IMG/VR virus record: IMGVR_UViG_3300030333_008604
Span: 1 to 64,000 of that record
DNA: 64,000 bases
Source of the DNA: a virus
Direction: 5' to 3' (one strand)
A model generated the notes under the pieces. The model was not told where the DNA came from. It did not search any database and was given only the letters and a program-made list of their open reading frames with translations. A program made the translations under genes and the position numbers. Each line of letters starts with the position of its first letter. Position 1 is the first letter of the stretch. Below are positions 6,871 to 16,053 of this stretch, piece by piece.

Positions 6871-9249
6871 ATGGCAACACCTGTTTTATTAACAGAAGGT
6901 GCTCTTGGCGTTGCTGGTAAGTCTCATATGGATCATCTGTATGATAATTATGAGCTTACTTTTTCAAACTTAAAAAAGATTTTCGTTGCTGCAGCAGACG
7001 GCAGGCTCGAAGGAACAGAAAAGACAGATGGACAAAATCTGTATCTTTCTTACTCTGTTCAGCGCGGCATGGCCGTTGCTGCAAGAAATAAGGGAAATCT
7101 TAAGTCAGGCGGCATGTCCGCTTCTGAATTGGCTAAAAAGTTTTCCAACAGAGGATCAGTAGAAGCTGCATTTAACGACGCATTCTCTGCGTTTGAGAAA
7201 GCTGTGCGCGGATTGCCTCAAGAAACTCAGATAGATATCTTCGGCCAAGATGCTGATATTTATTACAATTCAGAAATTCAAGATCCAAGAAATGCGAATG
7301 TTATCAATTATGATACAAAAACCCTAAACATTCACAGGGTTGGGCATTCTAAATTTAGTAAAGAAACGGGTACTGCTGAAGATCATAGCGCAGCAGAGAA
7401 TTTTGAAGCGCTACAAAACGCGCTAGAAACAATTCAGCATAATATTGAGCAGCAAGATTTCAGAATTCAAGTTAACGCAGTGAGAAATCTGGCTGGGTTG
7501 ACGGATAAGAAAGCCCTCAAGGATGCTCTGCAGGGTGTTGAGTCATTAACGAGAGAAGTAGGTATTTCTGATAGTCAAACCATTGGAGAATATTTGATTG
7601 CGCGTCTTGTGCCAATGATACGAGAACAAGTAGATCTTCCTCAACAAGTTGAGAAGCTTGTTTTAAAAAGACTCCTTGGTGCGAAAGGGCCCGAGTTCCA
7701 CTTAAATGCTCTGAAGCGCAAGCTTGATCCACACCAATTTCAAAAAGTAAAAGAAATCCTGGACGATGGCAAGCGTTTAAAGCTCGAAGCCATTGAGCCA
7801 TTAGAAAACGTTGTTCACGATTTTGCTGTAGCGATGTTAGAAAATCTACAAAGTATTTTTGTTTTAGATCAGAAGAAAGAAATTCAAAGATTGAGAGATG
7901 AAGTAGGGCAAGCGATAACCGCCATTGAGAATTCAGGCAATGAAGATGCCATGGCCATTCTCAAGCAGCAAATGAAAAAGCTAAAGACTTTAAAAGGAAT
8001 TAATACTCCAGCTGAAGGTTTTGTTTTTGATTTTGACGGCCACACTTACAAGATGACTGGCAATTTTGCGCCTGTCAACCAAATCCTGGGCATGTTTAAA
8101 TATGGGCGGAAAGGCATTCCACCAATGAAACTCACAGAGTCTGTTGGTGACGATAAGCTTGTTATTTTAATTCCAGGCGGGTTTAAACCACCAACAGTTG
8201 GACATTATAATTTGATTAAGCATTATGAGCAGGATCCAGATGTTGTAAAAGTGTATGTCTTGTCTGGCCTGGGTGCTGAGGATCCCAAACAAAAAGGCGT
8301 ATTCTCAGGAAGAGATGGCGTGACGAAGGCGCACAGCGAAAAAATATTTAAATTATATGGCGGCTTTTCAGGCAAAGTAGAGTTTAAAGATTCCCCATCT
8401 GAAGATAAAACCCCGCTTACAACATGCTACAAGATCATAACAGGTGAGAGATATCCAGAAATTGTAAAACAATTTGGAAAAGCTATTTTTTCTATTGGAG
8501 CTAGTGATAAAGACAGAGACGAAGCAAGAATTTCTCAATTTGTAAAATATTTTCAACAAAGGCCAGAAGTAGCAAAAGTTGAAGTAACTGGACATGATGC
8601 GGCACCTGCTTATGAAATTGATGGCAAGCCTGCGAGTGCGTCGCGGATGCGCGCAGCTTTAGCTGCGGCTAGTAATCCAAACCCTCCGCCCGGACAAGAT
8701 CCTGAGGCGATGTGGAAAGAGTTTGACAAGTTTCTTCCGCATCCGTCTCTTAGAAATGATGTTGTAAACGTTTTGCAAGGAGGTGTCCTTGAGGAAAATT
8801 TTTTAACGATGCACTCCCTATTTTCTTTGGTTGACATTTTACTTGAAGAGAAAGAAAACAATCCATGGGCAATTTGCACCGCTTCTGTCGGCAGAGAAGA
8901 TAAAGCAAAGTATGAAAGATGTGTCAAAAGTGTCAAAAAGAAAGAGAATATTGCAGAAGAATTAGGTGATAGTGGCCTATTTACTTCTAATGAGGAGGAG
9001 AATCCCAATATTGAAAAGCAAGCAGCATTAGGGGCTCGTGCCGCCGTGGCTGCGGCGCCGTTGTCTGCGGACACGACCGAAGAGGCAATGAGCGAAATAG
9101 AAGAACTTATTTTAAATCTTCTACAACAAGATCAGGAAGACAAAAACGAAAAATTAAGCGATGATGGAGCTTTAGACGAAATCTCAATGGCTAGTGGTGC
9201 AGTGGAAGGCGGCGGATCGCCATGGCCAGAAAAAATGAGGAGATCATAA
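6871..9249 (+). CDS. Ligase-like nucleotidyltransferase fused to HIGH-type cytidylyl/adenylyltransferase
   Basis: 792 residues. After a nine-residue leader ending LLTE, the first half has K51-T-D-G, the lysine motif of covalent nucleotidyltransferases (DNA/RNA ligases), and a later EGFVFDFDGHTYKMTG, matching ligase motifs IV and V. The second half starts at about residue 425 with VILIPGGFKPPTVGHYN, the phosphate-binding loop of the NMNAT/cytidylyltransferase superfamily; the first His of HxGH is Thr here. A later SASRMRAAL corresponds to the ISSTxxR motif. A tail segment, NPWAIC then a Cys/Lys helix, follows another ILLE peptide. An NAD- or RNA-repair role is conceivable. Domain calls are good; substrates are unknown. 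Strong GAGGAG site upstream. Confidence 0.75.
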   Translation: MATPVLLTEGALGVAGKSHMDHLYDNYELTFSNLKKIFVAAADGRLEGTEKTDGQNLYLSYSVQRGMAVAARNKGNLKSGGMSASELAKKFSNRGSVEAAFNDAFSAFEKAVRGLPQETQIDIFGQDADIYYNSEIQDPRNANVINYDTKTLNIHRVGHSKFSKETGTAEDHSAAENFEALQNALETIQHNIEQQDFRIQVNAVRNLAGLTDKKALKDALQGVESLTREVGISDSQTIGEYLIARLVPMIREQVDLPQQVEKLVLKRLLGAKGPEFHLNALKRKLDPHQFQKVKEILDDGKRLKLEAIEPLENVVHDFAVAMLENLQSIFVLDQKKEIQRLRDEVGQAITAIENSGNEDAMAILKQQMKKLKTLKGINTPAEGFVFDFDGHTYKMTGNFAPVNQILGMFKYGRKGIPPMKLTESVGDDKLVILIPGGFKPPTVGHYNLIKHYEQDPDVVKVYVLSGLGAEDPKQKGVFSGRDGVTKAHSEKIFKLYGGFSGKVEFKDSPSEDKTPLTTCYKIITGERYPEIVKQFGKAIFSIGASDKDRDEARISQFVKYFQQRPEVAKVEVTGHDAAPAYEIDGKPASASRMRAALAAASNPNPPPGQDPEAMWKEFDKFLPHPSLRNDVVNVLQGGVLEENFLTMHSLFSLVDILLEEKENNPWAICTASVGREDKAKYERCVKSVKKKENIAEELGDSGLFTSNEEENPNIEKQAALGARAAVAAAPLSADTTEEAMSEIEELILNLLQQDQEDKNEKLSDDGALDEISMASGAVEGGGSPWPEKMRRS

Positions 9250-9250
9250 A

Positions 9251-10177
9251 ATGGCAACAAAAGAAGAAATCTTACAAGAAATGAAATTAAGAAGGCTAGT
9301 CCGCAAAGCTATCAAGCTTAGAGAATCCAAGCGGAGAAGCGAAAGCGTGCGCGCGCTACAAGAAGAAGAAAAGCTTCGAACTGTAATTCGTGCGCTCTTA
9401 AAAGAAGCAAAGGAAGATACTGAGCCGGCTCCTCACAGCTCTACCGCGGTTAACTTTTTGGATGATATTCTAGACGTATTAAAAGATGTCATGGAAAGGA
9501 ATTTAAGAAAGCTAACAAGCAAAGGCGAACAGCGTGAATCTTTTAGAGATAATATGCTCCGCGGCCTTCAGTCTATTTTCTCGGGCGTGCGTGCAGGCGG
9601 AATTGACATTGGTGACATAAGGCAGAAAGAAGCTGACGCATTGGCTGAAGCTGTTGATATTGATATCGTTGATGCGGCGATAGAAGATCCGGATGTTGTT
9701 GGTACAGACGAGCTTGGTGGAGATGAGGAAGAAACAGCCGAAGAGCCCAAGAAGACCAAGGCCGAAGAGGCCGAGGAAGAAGAGGAAGCTGCTTTCCAGG
9801 CTTTTAAAGTTGAAGGATCAAACCCTGTCGGAGCGCGCCATGCTTATAAATCTTTAGAAAATTCTGCAGTCGAAAGCGCCATTAAAGAAAAAATTAAAAT
9901 GTTTGGTGAAGATGACCCTGACAACGAGATTAATGATCTTGAAGAATACTTGCTCTACAATGCGAATGTTTGGTTTAATATATATGAAAAAGAACTCGCA
10001 GCTCAGATGGGGCAAGAGCCGGCTTGGGATGTCTCAAAAACCGTAATTCCAAGACCTGAGGGTGCCAAAGTTGCACCAGAGGCTGAAGAGGCCGCTGGCG
10101 GAACTGAAGGTGAGGATGAACCAGCCGCGGGTGGTGATGTCGACGCAGCACTAGCTGACGCGCTGGGCGGTGCATAA
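9251..10177 (+). CDS. Acidic hypothetical protein of the packaged-protein block
   Basis: 308 residues. The start has two similar basic helices, LRRLVRKAIKLRE and LRTVIRALLKE, both ending in an LxE-like unit. A helical centre follows (residues 65-130), then a Glu-rich stretch, and an Ala/Gly/Glu-rich tail. No catalytic motif is seen. The gene starts after a GAGGAG site two bases from the previous stop and its last base is shared with the next ATG. A scaffold or internal virion protein is possible but not shown. Confidence 0.6.
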   Translation: MATKEEILQEMKLRRLVRKAIKLRESKRRSESVRALQEEEKLRTVIRALLKEAKEDTEPAPHSSTAVNFLDDILDVLKDVMERNLRKLTSKGEQRESFRDNMLRGLQSIFSGVRAGGIDIGDIRQKEADALAEAVDIDIVDAAIEDPDVVGTDELGGDEEETAEEPKKTKAEEAEEEEEAAFQAFKVEGSNPVGARHAYKSLENSAVESAIKEKIKMFGEDDPDNEINDLEEYLLYNANVWFNIYEKELAAQMGQEPAWDVSKTVIPRPEGAKVAPEAEEAAGGTEGEDEPAAGGDVDAALADALGGA

Positions 10178-10536
10178 TGTGGGAGAAAAAGCGTAGTCGT
10201 TTTAAAAGACCAGAACAAGACTATTATAGCATCTCCAATAAACTAAAATCTGAAGGGTTGATCGATGAAAGGTTTGAAATTATGCTCTCAACTTTAACTT
10301 TAGAAGAAATTATTGGTCTGCGCTTGGAATTGGCTGCAAAGTCTGTTAACTATAAATTATATGGCTTGGATTTGTGGCACTCAATGCAAGATATAGTGCG
10401 TGATGGTGTGCTAAAATATGTTTACTCAAGTGCGCGTACGCAAGGCGAGATGGCTAGTTTTTTAGGTATAAACAAGTCTATGCTTAAAAGATTGCTAAAG
10501 AAATACAATATTACTAATTATTTTAGTAAACCCTAG
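10177..10536 (+). CDS. Fis-type helix-turn-helix DNA-binding protein
   Basis: 119 residues. The C-terminal 45 residues (RTQGEMASFLGINKSMLKRLLKKY) read as a Fis/NtrC-type helix-turn-helix, preceded by a dimer-like helix (DIVRDGVLKYVYSSA). The basic N-terminus contains KKRSRFKRPEQ. Such proteins act as transcription factors or nucleoid-shaping factors. It is the only clear regulator-like gene in this block, inserted between two large tagged proteins with tight spacing. The fold call is moderate; the target is unknown. Confidence 0.65.
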   Translation: MWEKKRSRFKRPEQDYYSISNKLKSEGLIDERFEIMLSTLTLEEIIGLRLELAAKSVNYKLYGLDLWHSMQDIVRDGVLKYVYSSARTQGEMASFLGINKSMLKRLLKKYNITNYFSKP

Positions 10537-10548
10537 GAACGTTTTCAC

Positions 10549-13500
10549 ATGTCTAACGATAAGAAAATTACAATCAAAATTGCTGAATCAAAGAACGTTT
10601 TACTAAACGAAGCAGATACAGCGCTTAATAACAGAATAAAGCTGATTGTTGAACATCAGCGCGCGTTTAGAGAGGCATGGGCTCAGCTTGAAGAATTAAA
10701 AAATAAGGGCGTGCCTATTATCAACGAAATAGTCGAATTAAGACGCAACGAGCTAGGTAATCTGGGCGATAACGTGCACGACTCGCTGGTAAGAAAACTT
10801 GAGGGGGCAAACAATGCCATAGTAGAAGTCGATACCTCGATGCGCAAGCAGTTCAGGCCCGGGCAATCTGGTGTTTCCGGTCCGGATGCCTGGCCAGGGA
10901 TTGATCAGCCTGGAACTAATTGGATTAAAGATGATGGCCTGAGAGGCTGGGTTAAGGGCCTGAGCGACGCCGAGTTCGAAGAATACCTAAGAAATGTGCG
11001 GGCAAGCACTCAAGGGCTTGGGGATGTGACGAACATGTCCGGTTCTTTGAGCAACGAAATGCAAGCTTTGCGAGATGATATGAGACATCTATTGTCAGGA
11101 CCAGATACGCCCGACAGCCCTAATCCCTATAAAAAAGCCGCGGCTAAACTGGAAAAAATTGCCGGCACGTACGTCGAAAAAATGGACAGGGTATTAAAAA
11201 GGCTTCAACTGTTAGCAGATACAACAAAAAGCATTGCGAAGCGTGCTGCAAGGACAGCTGGTCAAATTGGCGGCGATGTGGCGCGAAAGTTCACCGGATG
11301 GTGCGGCGAGAATCTCAAAGCCTTGGCGAAAATGTCCGCGATAGGCGGGGGCATCGCGTGGGCCGGCTACGAGGTAAGTGTGGTCATGAGCGGACAAGGA
11401 ACGTTCGGCCAGGCCACCAAAAACTTGTGGGACGGATTGACCGGCTGGATGTCTGAAGATCCAAATGATCCAGAATCAATCAACTGGGTACTTGACGATA
11501 AAAAATGGAATGAAGATGGAACCTGGAATGAAGAGTATGATTTTCCAAACTATGACAAAGTCTTAAAAGCTTCGACAGTAATAGCGGCTATGGGTGGGGG
11601 CTGTGATGCAAAACCTACGGAAGAAGCAATCATTAAAAGAATGAAAAAGGTGATGGAAGATGAAGGCGTTGATCTAGACAAGATTAGTCAAAAGGGCAAA
11701 AGCCTAAACACTTCACTTGTAAACATGTTCAAAACAGCATGTACGATCAAAGGCTTGCTCGAAGGAAAATTTGCCGGCGACGATAATGAAAAAATTCGAA
11801 CAGCAGAGCGTGACAGAAGAGCTTTTAAGGCAGGCGGATGTCTCGGAAAAGCCGGCTCGAAGTTTGAAGGCTCAGATTTTGTAATTAGAAAAACGCTAGC
11901 TGGAATGTTCAAAAAACTTCCGAAAAACAAAAGATTGTGGTTTTTGAAAAATATGAGCGTTAAAGATCTCGTTGGCGATGCAGGTGGTATTTTTAAGCGC
12001 GAAAATTATGGCTCTCCCAAAGACTGGCCGATAGCTGACCCCGACGATATGGAAAGCAATCAGGCCTTTTATGCTGCAAAATTTGATTTAAACGATGCGC
12101 TTGAAGGAAAACAACAAGTCTATTGGCCTTTTAAAACTCCAGAAGGAAATCCGGGTGACGCGTTTGATGAACGAGAAGATGCAGTTCGCGCGGCTCAATA
12201 CTGGATGCATCCGGTCGGTGGTGATCGAAACAACCAAGAAACTTGGAAAAAAGTGCCCCATGGCAGTGGTTTTAAATACAAAGGCGGGGCGAACGCGAAA
12301 GTGTTTAATGCTGAATGGCTTGAAAGAGAAATAGATGGATACATTAAGTTTGGCAAGGGTTCCGCGGATGCCGAAGAAAATTCAATTGCTGCAAAGCTAA
12401 TCGACCCTAAAGGGAAAAAATGTTATAGCAAAGAACCGGTGAAAGTCACGCCGAGGTCTCCCTATCCCATGAGAGAGGAAAAAGATGTCTTAGAGTACCC
12501 TCAATTTCTTTTGCTTGAAAAAGCAGGAAAAGGCTGTCGTCTTCCCTTCCCCAAAGAAGAATTAAAGCGCTACCGAGATCTACATAACAATAATATTAAA
12601 AAGGCCAAAGCCGCCCGGGTTAAGCCTACAGGGCAACCGGACGCTCCGACGCGCAAGCCCACTCCGGGTGGGGTAGATGCAGGGGATGCAGATGATGTAA
12701 GTAGAATCAAAAAAGGTGGTCAGAACCATCCGGGTGGCATGAAAGATGCGCCTGATAGGCCCAAATCACCCACGAGGCTAGCTAAAAGTTGGGACTACAC
12801 TACACCCGGCGGCGCAAAGATGAGAGTGCCGATCGAGATTTGGAGTGATTCTAGAGGCTTCGAGTCTTTTAAAAATAGATGCGATAAATTAAGCGCTGGT
12901 ATAAGAACTAGATTTAGTTTCGATGAGTTGTATAGATTGCCGCTCATGAAAGATACTCGTCTTAAGATGAGATTCCTTAACGCGTTAGTTCAAGGATATG
13001 GCAAAAAAATTGCTAACCTTTGGTTAACTAAGTTTGTGCGAGGAGTTGTCGGTACCGCTGTAAAAGGACTTCTTCGAACCACTGCTTGGGCCGGTGCCAG
13101 AATGGCAAGAGTTGCAACTTTAGCAGGAACAGGCCCCATTGGGTGGTTCGCTGCAATCACAGAAATTGCTGCAGCAATTATAGAGGTTAAAGCTGGTCCA
13201 AACTGTCATAGCGCGTTTTGGATTATGCACAACGTTGAAATTTTTGGGACAAAGCTAGGCCTGACAGAAGAAGAAGAGTGTGCGTTGCAAGACAACGAGG
13301 CAATGAATAGAATCAACGTTGCCAAGTTGAAAGATTTCAACGGTAAATTAGAAGGATATTTAAACTTATTTTGGGCAGGAGACGTTAAGAGTCCTGGTAC
13401 TTTACGGCCATGGAAGCCCGGTGATGCATTCTTCCCTCCGCAAGGGGCGGCCAAAAACCTGGATAAAACAACTGGCATATCGATTGAAAGGGCAAAAATG

Positions 13501-16053
13501 GCATTGAGCACACTTCCAGGTTTGGTTTGGAATCCGGAAAAGCCTGGGAGGTTGAAAAAGGAGTATCGGGGTCGCGACCAGGGCGTGGTGGCTGTCTGGA
13601 CATGGGAATGGATGAGAGAGCCCAAGCCTGGAGAGTTGGCGGAGTGGCTAAGTACTGCTAAATGGTGGCTGATGAAAAAGTCGGGACAAGAAAAAGTCCC
13701 CATGTTTGGCGATGGGCGAAAATACCAAGCTTGGGTCCAGGTACCCGGCTTTCGCGAATGGGCGGCCAAGCCTCTTTATGCAAAATATGTTGAAATATAC
13801 GAATCTGAATTTCCATGGGCTGATAAATTTGCTAGACACATTTTGTCTGGTGAGCGAGCAAAATGGTATTATGAAGCTATAGAAAAAATAGGACCAGTGC
13901 AAGGGGATACCGACATAGCGCGGAGAAAACACGCAGCTGAATTTCAAAAATACTTTCAAACGCACAAAGAAAGTGCTGCAGAAATGAAGAGACTTAAGTC
14001 TGTCGCGCGTGGTACCGGAAGCGGAGCTGCTCGGTATTTGGTTCCGCCTTTTTGGATGTATATGATGTCAAAATACGTTCATGTTTCGGATAATCTGAAT
14101 ACAGAGATGATTCGTCGCGTGAACCCTGCTATAGTTAGAGAAAAAGAAAGGCAAAGGAGTAAAGCACAAGTAGGTACACCACTTCGGCCTTATGGAAAAG
14201 ATGAACAGGCTCGCGTCGATGCCTGGGGTAGGCTTATTGAAAAAAATGGCAAATATCAACCACCGAGAAGTACTAGTCGGAGACCCGGGTCGTACAACCC
14301 TCAAACAAAGACAAAGTATAGGAAACCAGAAGGATATCACTTTGTCTTGAATCCGCAATTAGATAGAGACGCTTGGATCAAAACAGGCGTCTTTAAGGAC
14401 AACCGAACAGGTAAAAAGTTTGATTCACGCGTGCTCCCGTGGACAGATTGGAGAGAACAGATAAGAATCTTGGATAGTGAACAGTGGAGATTGTCGCCCT
14501 TGTTTTTAAAAATTGCGGAAAGCCAATTTGATCAGCCATTGTGGAACAGGGCTGGAGAGGCGCTCAACAAGCCTGGTGTTAAAAGAACCCCTGAATCTCT
14601 CAAAGCGGCTGTTGCCCAGGCTAAAAGATATTGGCGTGGATTAACTCCTAAAGAACATGTTGAACAGCGAAAATATCAACACATGCGGGATCCTAATGTT
14701 GGAATGTCTGCTGCAGATCTGCAAAAAATGTTCGCAGTCGACGACCTAGGAAATTTAGTAAACCCCAATGCGTTTTCAGACTATATGACTAAAAAAGGAC
14801 CTTACAACGAAAGCCAAAAGCCAACTGTTAATTGGCAAGTTCTAATGGAAGAAGTCGGCCCTGCTCCCAAAGGTAAAAGTGGCAGATTTTTTGCTCAAGC
14901 CAAGAAAAACAGAATAAACTGGAGCCGCATAGTTCCGATTGAAGCTAGAGTCCGCCCTAATGCCGAAGGTGAGTGGGATCCTAACTCAGAAATGTTTGGT
15001 CTTACCGCACAGGAAGTCGAGCTAGCAAAAGCAGGTAAGCTAAAATATAAAGGAAAAGACGCTACACCTGCGGTTGGGGGCGCTGCAGCAAAGGCTGAAA
15101 AAGAAGCTGAATTAGCTAAAAAGAAAGCTGCTGAGACTGGCAAACCAGAGGATAAAAAGAAAGCAGCAGAAGCAGAGAAAAAGGCCGCGGAGAAAAAAGC
15201 AGAGGCAGGCGGCGATGACATATTAAAAAAGATGCAAGCCGCGGGTATACTTTCTGCAAAGAGCGCTAAGCAGTATAGCAGAAAGCCTAATCCAAAGATT
15301 AGTGAGCCCCTCGTAAGCCCGAATTACATAAAAAAGCTCGTTCAGCAAGGGAAGATTACGGCCCAAGATGCTGCTGCGTTCGTTGCTGCTTTAGTCAAAA
15401 ACGATTGGTATACCAAAGACACTATTAGATTTAATGAAAAATACTTTTCAAAATTTGGACCCGGCTCGGGCTCAGATCGACGACTCAAGTATGTCAGAAA
15501 GATGTTAGACAAAAAAGATCTTTCTCCGGAAAAAAGAAAGGAACTCGAACAAGAACTTAGAGATGAAGGTGAGGGTGAGGAGCTTGATCGAGCGGCTGCG
15601 TCGAAGACTTACAAGCCAAAAGACGAAGAAGTGCTTAAACTGGCTAAAAAAACAGCCGGAAAGAAAATGGCCTGGATTTTTGACGATGGCGCTGACGCGC
15701 GGCTAGCCAAACTAGCGCGATCTGGCGGGGGCTCAAGTTTAGGAAAACAAGTCACAGATAAGGCTCGCGAGCTGGCTATTGATGAATTTGGCCGCGGCAC
15801 TAAATTAACCAAGAATATGATTGACCGGTTTATAGAACCAGCAGCCAAAGCAGTTGTAGAAGAAATGCGCACTGCTCGAAAAAACATGGCAACTAAGGCG
15901 CTGAAAGGTAGAAAGAAGCGAACAATTGATTATAAAGCTGTTGCAAAAAGCGCAGAAGGTGCGTTTAAATTATACGCCACTCCAGGAAGTGAGAAATATG
16001 ATCCTGTGCGCGCGCAGAAAATGTGGAGAAAAGCTGTAGGAGCTAGAAGATGA
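10549..16053 (+). CDS. Very large (1834 aa) hypothetical protein, probably an internal virion protein
   Basis: No enzyme motif is recognised. The N-terminus is KKITIKIAESKNVLLNE, ending in an LNE unit like its neighbours' leaders. Two hydrophobic stretches are visible: about residues 255-285 (LKALAKMSAIGGGIAWAGYE) and about 835-890 (AVKGLLRTTAWAGARMARVA and following). An Ala/Lys/Glu coiled-coil-like run lies near residue 1510-1550. Trp and Lys are frequent, and a Cys-containing region lies around 345-425. Size, membrane-like stretches and position fit internal virion proteins that are ejected with DNA, but this is inference. It overlaps the next ATG by four bases. Confidence 0.6.
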   Translation: MSNDKKITIKIAESKNVLLNEADTALNNRIKLIVEHQRAFREAWAQLEELKNKGVPIINEIVELRRNELGNLGDNVHDSLVRKLEGANNAIVEVDTSMRKQFRPGQSGVSGPDAWPGIDQPGTNWIKDDGLRGWVKGLSDAEFEEYLRNVRASTQGLGDVTNMSGSLSNEMQALRDDMRHLLSGPDTPDSPNPYKKAAAKLEKIAGTYVEKMDRVLKRLQLLADTTKSIAKRAARTAGQIGGDVARKFTGWCGENLKALAKMSAIGGGIAWAGYEVSVVMSGQGTFGQATKNLWDGLTGWMSEDPNDPESINWVLDDKKWNEDGTWNEEYDFPNYDKVLKASTVIAAMGGGCDAKPTEEAIIKRMKKVMEDEGVDLDKISQKGKSLNTSLVNMFKTACTIKGLLEGKFAGDDNEKIRTAERDRRAFKAGGCLGKAGSKFEGSDFVIRKTLAGMFKKLPKNKRLWFLKNMSVKDLVGDAGGIFKRENYGSPKDWPIADPDDMESNQAFYAAKFDLNDALEGKQQVYWPFKTPEGNPGDAFDEREDAVRAAQYWMHPVGGDRNNQETWKKVPHGSGFKYKGGANAKVFNAEWLEREIDGYIKFGKGSADAEENSIAAKLIDPKGKKCYSKEPVKVTPRSPYPMREEKDVLEYPQFLLLEKAGKGCRLPFPKEELKRYRDLHNNNIKKAKAARVKPTGQPDAPTRKPTPGGVDAGDADDVSRIKKGGQNHPGGMKDAPDRPKSPTRLAKSWDYTTPGGAKMRVPIEIWSDSRGFESFKNRCDKLSAGIRTRFSFDELYRLPLMKDTRLKMRFLNALVQGYGKKIANLWLTKFVRGVVGTAVKGLLRTTAWAGARMARVATLAGTGPIGWFAAITEIAAAIIEVKAGPNCHSAFWIMHNVEIFGTKLGLTEEEECALQDNEAMNRINVAKLKDFNGKLEGYLNLFWAGDVKSPGTLRPWKPGDAFFPPQGAAKNLDKTTGISIERAKMALSTLPGLVWNPEKPGRLKKEYRGRDQGVVAVWTWEWMREPKPGELAEWLSTAKWWLMKKSGQEKVPMFGDGRKYQAWVQVPGFREWAAKPLYAKYVEIYESEFPWADKFARHILSGERAKWYYEAIEKIGPVQGDTDIARRKHAAEFQKYFQTHKESAAEMKRLKSVARGTGSGAARYLVPPFWMYMMSKYVHVSDNLNTEMIRRVNPAIVREKERQRSKAQVGTPLRPYGKDEQARVDAWGRLIEKNGKYQPPRSTSRRPGSYNPQTKTKYRKPEGYHFVLNPQLDRDAWIKTGVFKDNRTGKKFDSRVLPWTDWREQIRILDSEQWRLSPLFLKIAESQFDQPLWNRAGEALNKPGVKRTPESLKAAVAQAKRYWRGLTPKEHVEQRKYQHMRDPNVGMSAADLQKMFAVDDLGNLVNPNAFSDYMTKKGPYNESQKPTVNWQVLMEEVGPAPKGKSGRFFAQAKKNRINWSRIVPIEARVRPNAEGEWDPNSEMFGLTAQEVELAKAGKLKYKGKDATPAVGGAAAKAEKEAELAKKKAAETGKPEDKKKAAEAEKKAAEKKAEAGGDDILKKMQAAGILSAKSAKQYSRKPNPKISEPLVSPNYIKKLVQQGKITAQDAAAFVAALVKNDWYTKDTIRFNEKYFSKFGPGSGSDRRLKYVRKMLDKKDLSPEKRKELEQELRDEGEGEELDRAAASKTYKPKDEEVLKLAKKTAGKKMAWIFDDGADARLAKLARSGGGSSLGKQVTDKARELAIDEFGRGTKLTKNMIDRFIEPAAKAVVEEMRTARKNMATKALKGRKKRTIDYKAVAKSAEGAFKLYATPGSEKYDPVRAQKMWRKAVGARR

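Noticed and set aside
13206-13769. Minus-strand frame of 187 codons inside the 1834-residue gene
   Set aside because: No start signal, low-complexity composition, lies wholly opposite a well-supported coding region.
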